DNA of 64,000 nt from Blastomyces gilchristii SLH14081 (lineage: Eukaryota > Ascomycota > Eurotiomycetes > Onygenales > Ajellomycetaceae): positions 780,096 to 844,095 of the forward strand of contig NW_003101675.1 in the NCBI RefSeq assembly GCF_000003855.2, in the 5' to 3' direction. Of this stretch, positions 63,011-64,000 are shown in pieces. Both the position numbers and the translations under genes were made by a program. The first letter of the stretch is position 1; the number at the start of each line of letters is the position of its first letter. Under the pieces are notes generated by a model. That model was not told where the DNA came from. It made no database searches and saw only the letters and a program-made list of their open reading frames with translations.

Positions 63011-63362
63011 GCCCCGGTGGCCGAATGGTTAATGCGGCCACCCGGTAGCGCCTTGGCGTGGGAAACCAAGGCGTGTGAGTTCGAAACCCGCAGAGAATAT
63101 ATTAAATTCAGAACTCAAGCACCTCAGGTTTCTAATAAATACAGAGGTGTACAAATCGCTTCAATAAAATCACTCTATGTTCCTGGGCTGGGAAGTTATT
63201 ATTGCATGTATCTAATTGTCACTTCTTTGTATTTCCTATGTTCTTATTATCTTGACGTGATCTTAACACCTGTATTTCCTTCTGTATAATCAACACTTGG
63301 CCTGTATTTAACATCACGCAAGGACTCATTATAAGCTCCGCTTGCATATGAGTATAATGAAA

Positions 63363-63394
<32 letters not shown>

Positions 63395-63395
63395 T
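63011..63395 (+). mobile_element. SINE copy H, nearly intact
   Basis: Plus-strand SINE downstream of the Gypsy 3 integrase, flanked by ttgaaaagaata (62999-63010 and 63396-63407). Head gccccggtggccgaatggtt, box B-like GAGTTCGAAACCC, the 9-bp hairpin of the head and a long (AAT)n tail. CpG is mostly retained while the surrounding Gypsy sequence has lost it. Confidence 0.95.
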
Positions 63396-64000
63396 TTGAA
63401 AAGAATACAAGACTTACTAGTTAAGAAATTAAGTCTTAAGATAAAAATATAAGTTCTTATACACAATGAGAGTTCTGAGAAGTTTCAATCTAGATGATTT
63501 AAACTCTATAAAATACTTAAATCACATTCTCTGAGAATATATGCATTGAAGAAATCAGAGAGACAGATCTTACATAACTTAATAAATAATTCATATCTTA
63601 TAAAATTAAAGATGTAAGATCTGAGTGAATTATAATTATCTACAGCACTATTATTAGTGTTGAAAAAGAAGAAGCTTACAATTGAAAAGTCTTACAAAGT
63701 AAGAGAAATTATAGATACTTATAAATTAGATGATCTCACTTATTCTGATCTTTTCATAATTATAAGAAAAGAATGAGAAGAAATGAAGAAATTAGATAAA
63801 TATCATACTTTAATAAGTAATGAGACTGTAGTCAGTTGTATAATAAAACACTGTAGATAGTGAAGATAATATGATAAAGAGTAGTCTCAGAGCAGCAGAC
63901 TTGCACATAAGTTAGATCACAGAAGAAAAAGAAATTCAGAGTTGAATTTAACTATTTACATCAGTTCAATTACAGAGATAACAGAGAATGAAGCATCTGA

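Larger units (their letters stand above)
43537..64000 (+). mobile_element. Gypsy retrotransposon 3 (interrupted, runs off the window)
   Basis: Protein-level evidence on the plus strand: a protease block TDTEASI near 59498; reverse transcriptase from about 60715 (IDYxALNKLTIKNRY, then KCVFKTEELKF); RNase H to about 61780 (YEKKLLVIKHTL, TDYESLIYL); and integrase from about 61990 to 62880 (CLNYQVMKESKK, STDNSVNL, YHVQINRKMKYLNE). Frames are broken by stops. The proposed 5' LTR begins TGTTCGG at 43537, is cut by the Copia element (TTAAT duplicated at 43648-43652 and 56996-57000) and continues at 57001 with a TATATAAG box near 57013. The LTR assignment is inference because the 3' LTR is not in the window. 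Two ~500-bp TIR elements and a SINE are nested inside. Confidence 0.75.

Noticed and set aside
63011..63100. Functional tRNA genes at SINE heads
   Set aside because: Box A- and box B-like motifs are present, but the acceptor stem does not close properly and a long hairpin replaces a normal anticodon arm, so these are SINE heads, not tRNAs.

Overview
The window reads as a nuclear segment of a filamentous ascomycete with strongly compartmentalised composition. Short phase-consistent introns with GT..AG ends, a fungal NADP-glutamate dehydrogenase, a CFEM-type surface protein and repeated CGGAGTA/TACTCCG intergenic motifs point to Eurotiomycetes. The combination of very AT-rich, repeat-induced-mutation-like transposon deserts with a normal-GC gene island resembles Onygenales such as the Ajellomycetaceae; that last step is inference, not proof.

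Layout. (1) 1-21.6 kb is an AT-rich transposon graveyard: a ~500-bp TIR element interrupted by a SINE that is itself interrupted by a second SINE, a Copia remnant, LINE 3' fragments, and two related chromodomain-type Gypsy elements (5745-11024 and 11864-19622) with their LTRs and target duplications still visible. (2) 21.65-43.5 kb is a gene island of normal composition, cut near its left edge by a pogo/Fot1 transposon (22169-24143) and a 110-bp solo Copia LTR (24151-24260). It holds three genes I can support: gdhA (minus strand, 6 exons, 459 aa), a CFEM-like single-pass membrane protein (plus, 2 exons, 436 aa) and a secreted double-psi beta-barrel protein (plus, 3 exons, 260 aa). It also holds a decayed Dal5/allantoate-permease-family transporter. 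The remaining intergenic DNA shows no gene I can support. (3) 43.5-64 kb is a second transposon nest. A Gypsy element running off the right edge appears to have been hit in its 5' LTR by a minus-strand Copia element (43653-56995). That Copia in turn carries a SINE (45019-45390) and a ~7.7-kb Tad-like LINE (45538-53284). Two oppositely oriented copies of the ~500-bp TIR element and another SINE lie further right.

How the parts relate. The most interesting theme is a SINE/LINE pair. A ~375-bp SINE with pol III box A/box B-like motifs has at least six copies here, three of them with clean 12-14-bp target duplications. Its last ~30 bp resemble the end of the LINE, and both end in (AAT)n, which suggests the LINE supplies its transposition machinery. 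The LINE insertion has its own 14-bp target duplication and begins with ~530 bp of GC-rich, unmutated, partly protein-like sequence, as expected of a template-switch chimera or 5' transduction. Coding frames of the older elements are broken mainly by C-to-T-type changes: tryptophan TGG becomes TGA (not TAG) in every case I checked, while CpG is almost absent. Three runs of N (1545-2216, 15870-16040, 50197-50539) limit what can be said there.
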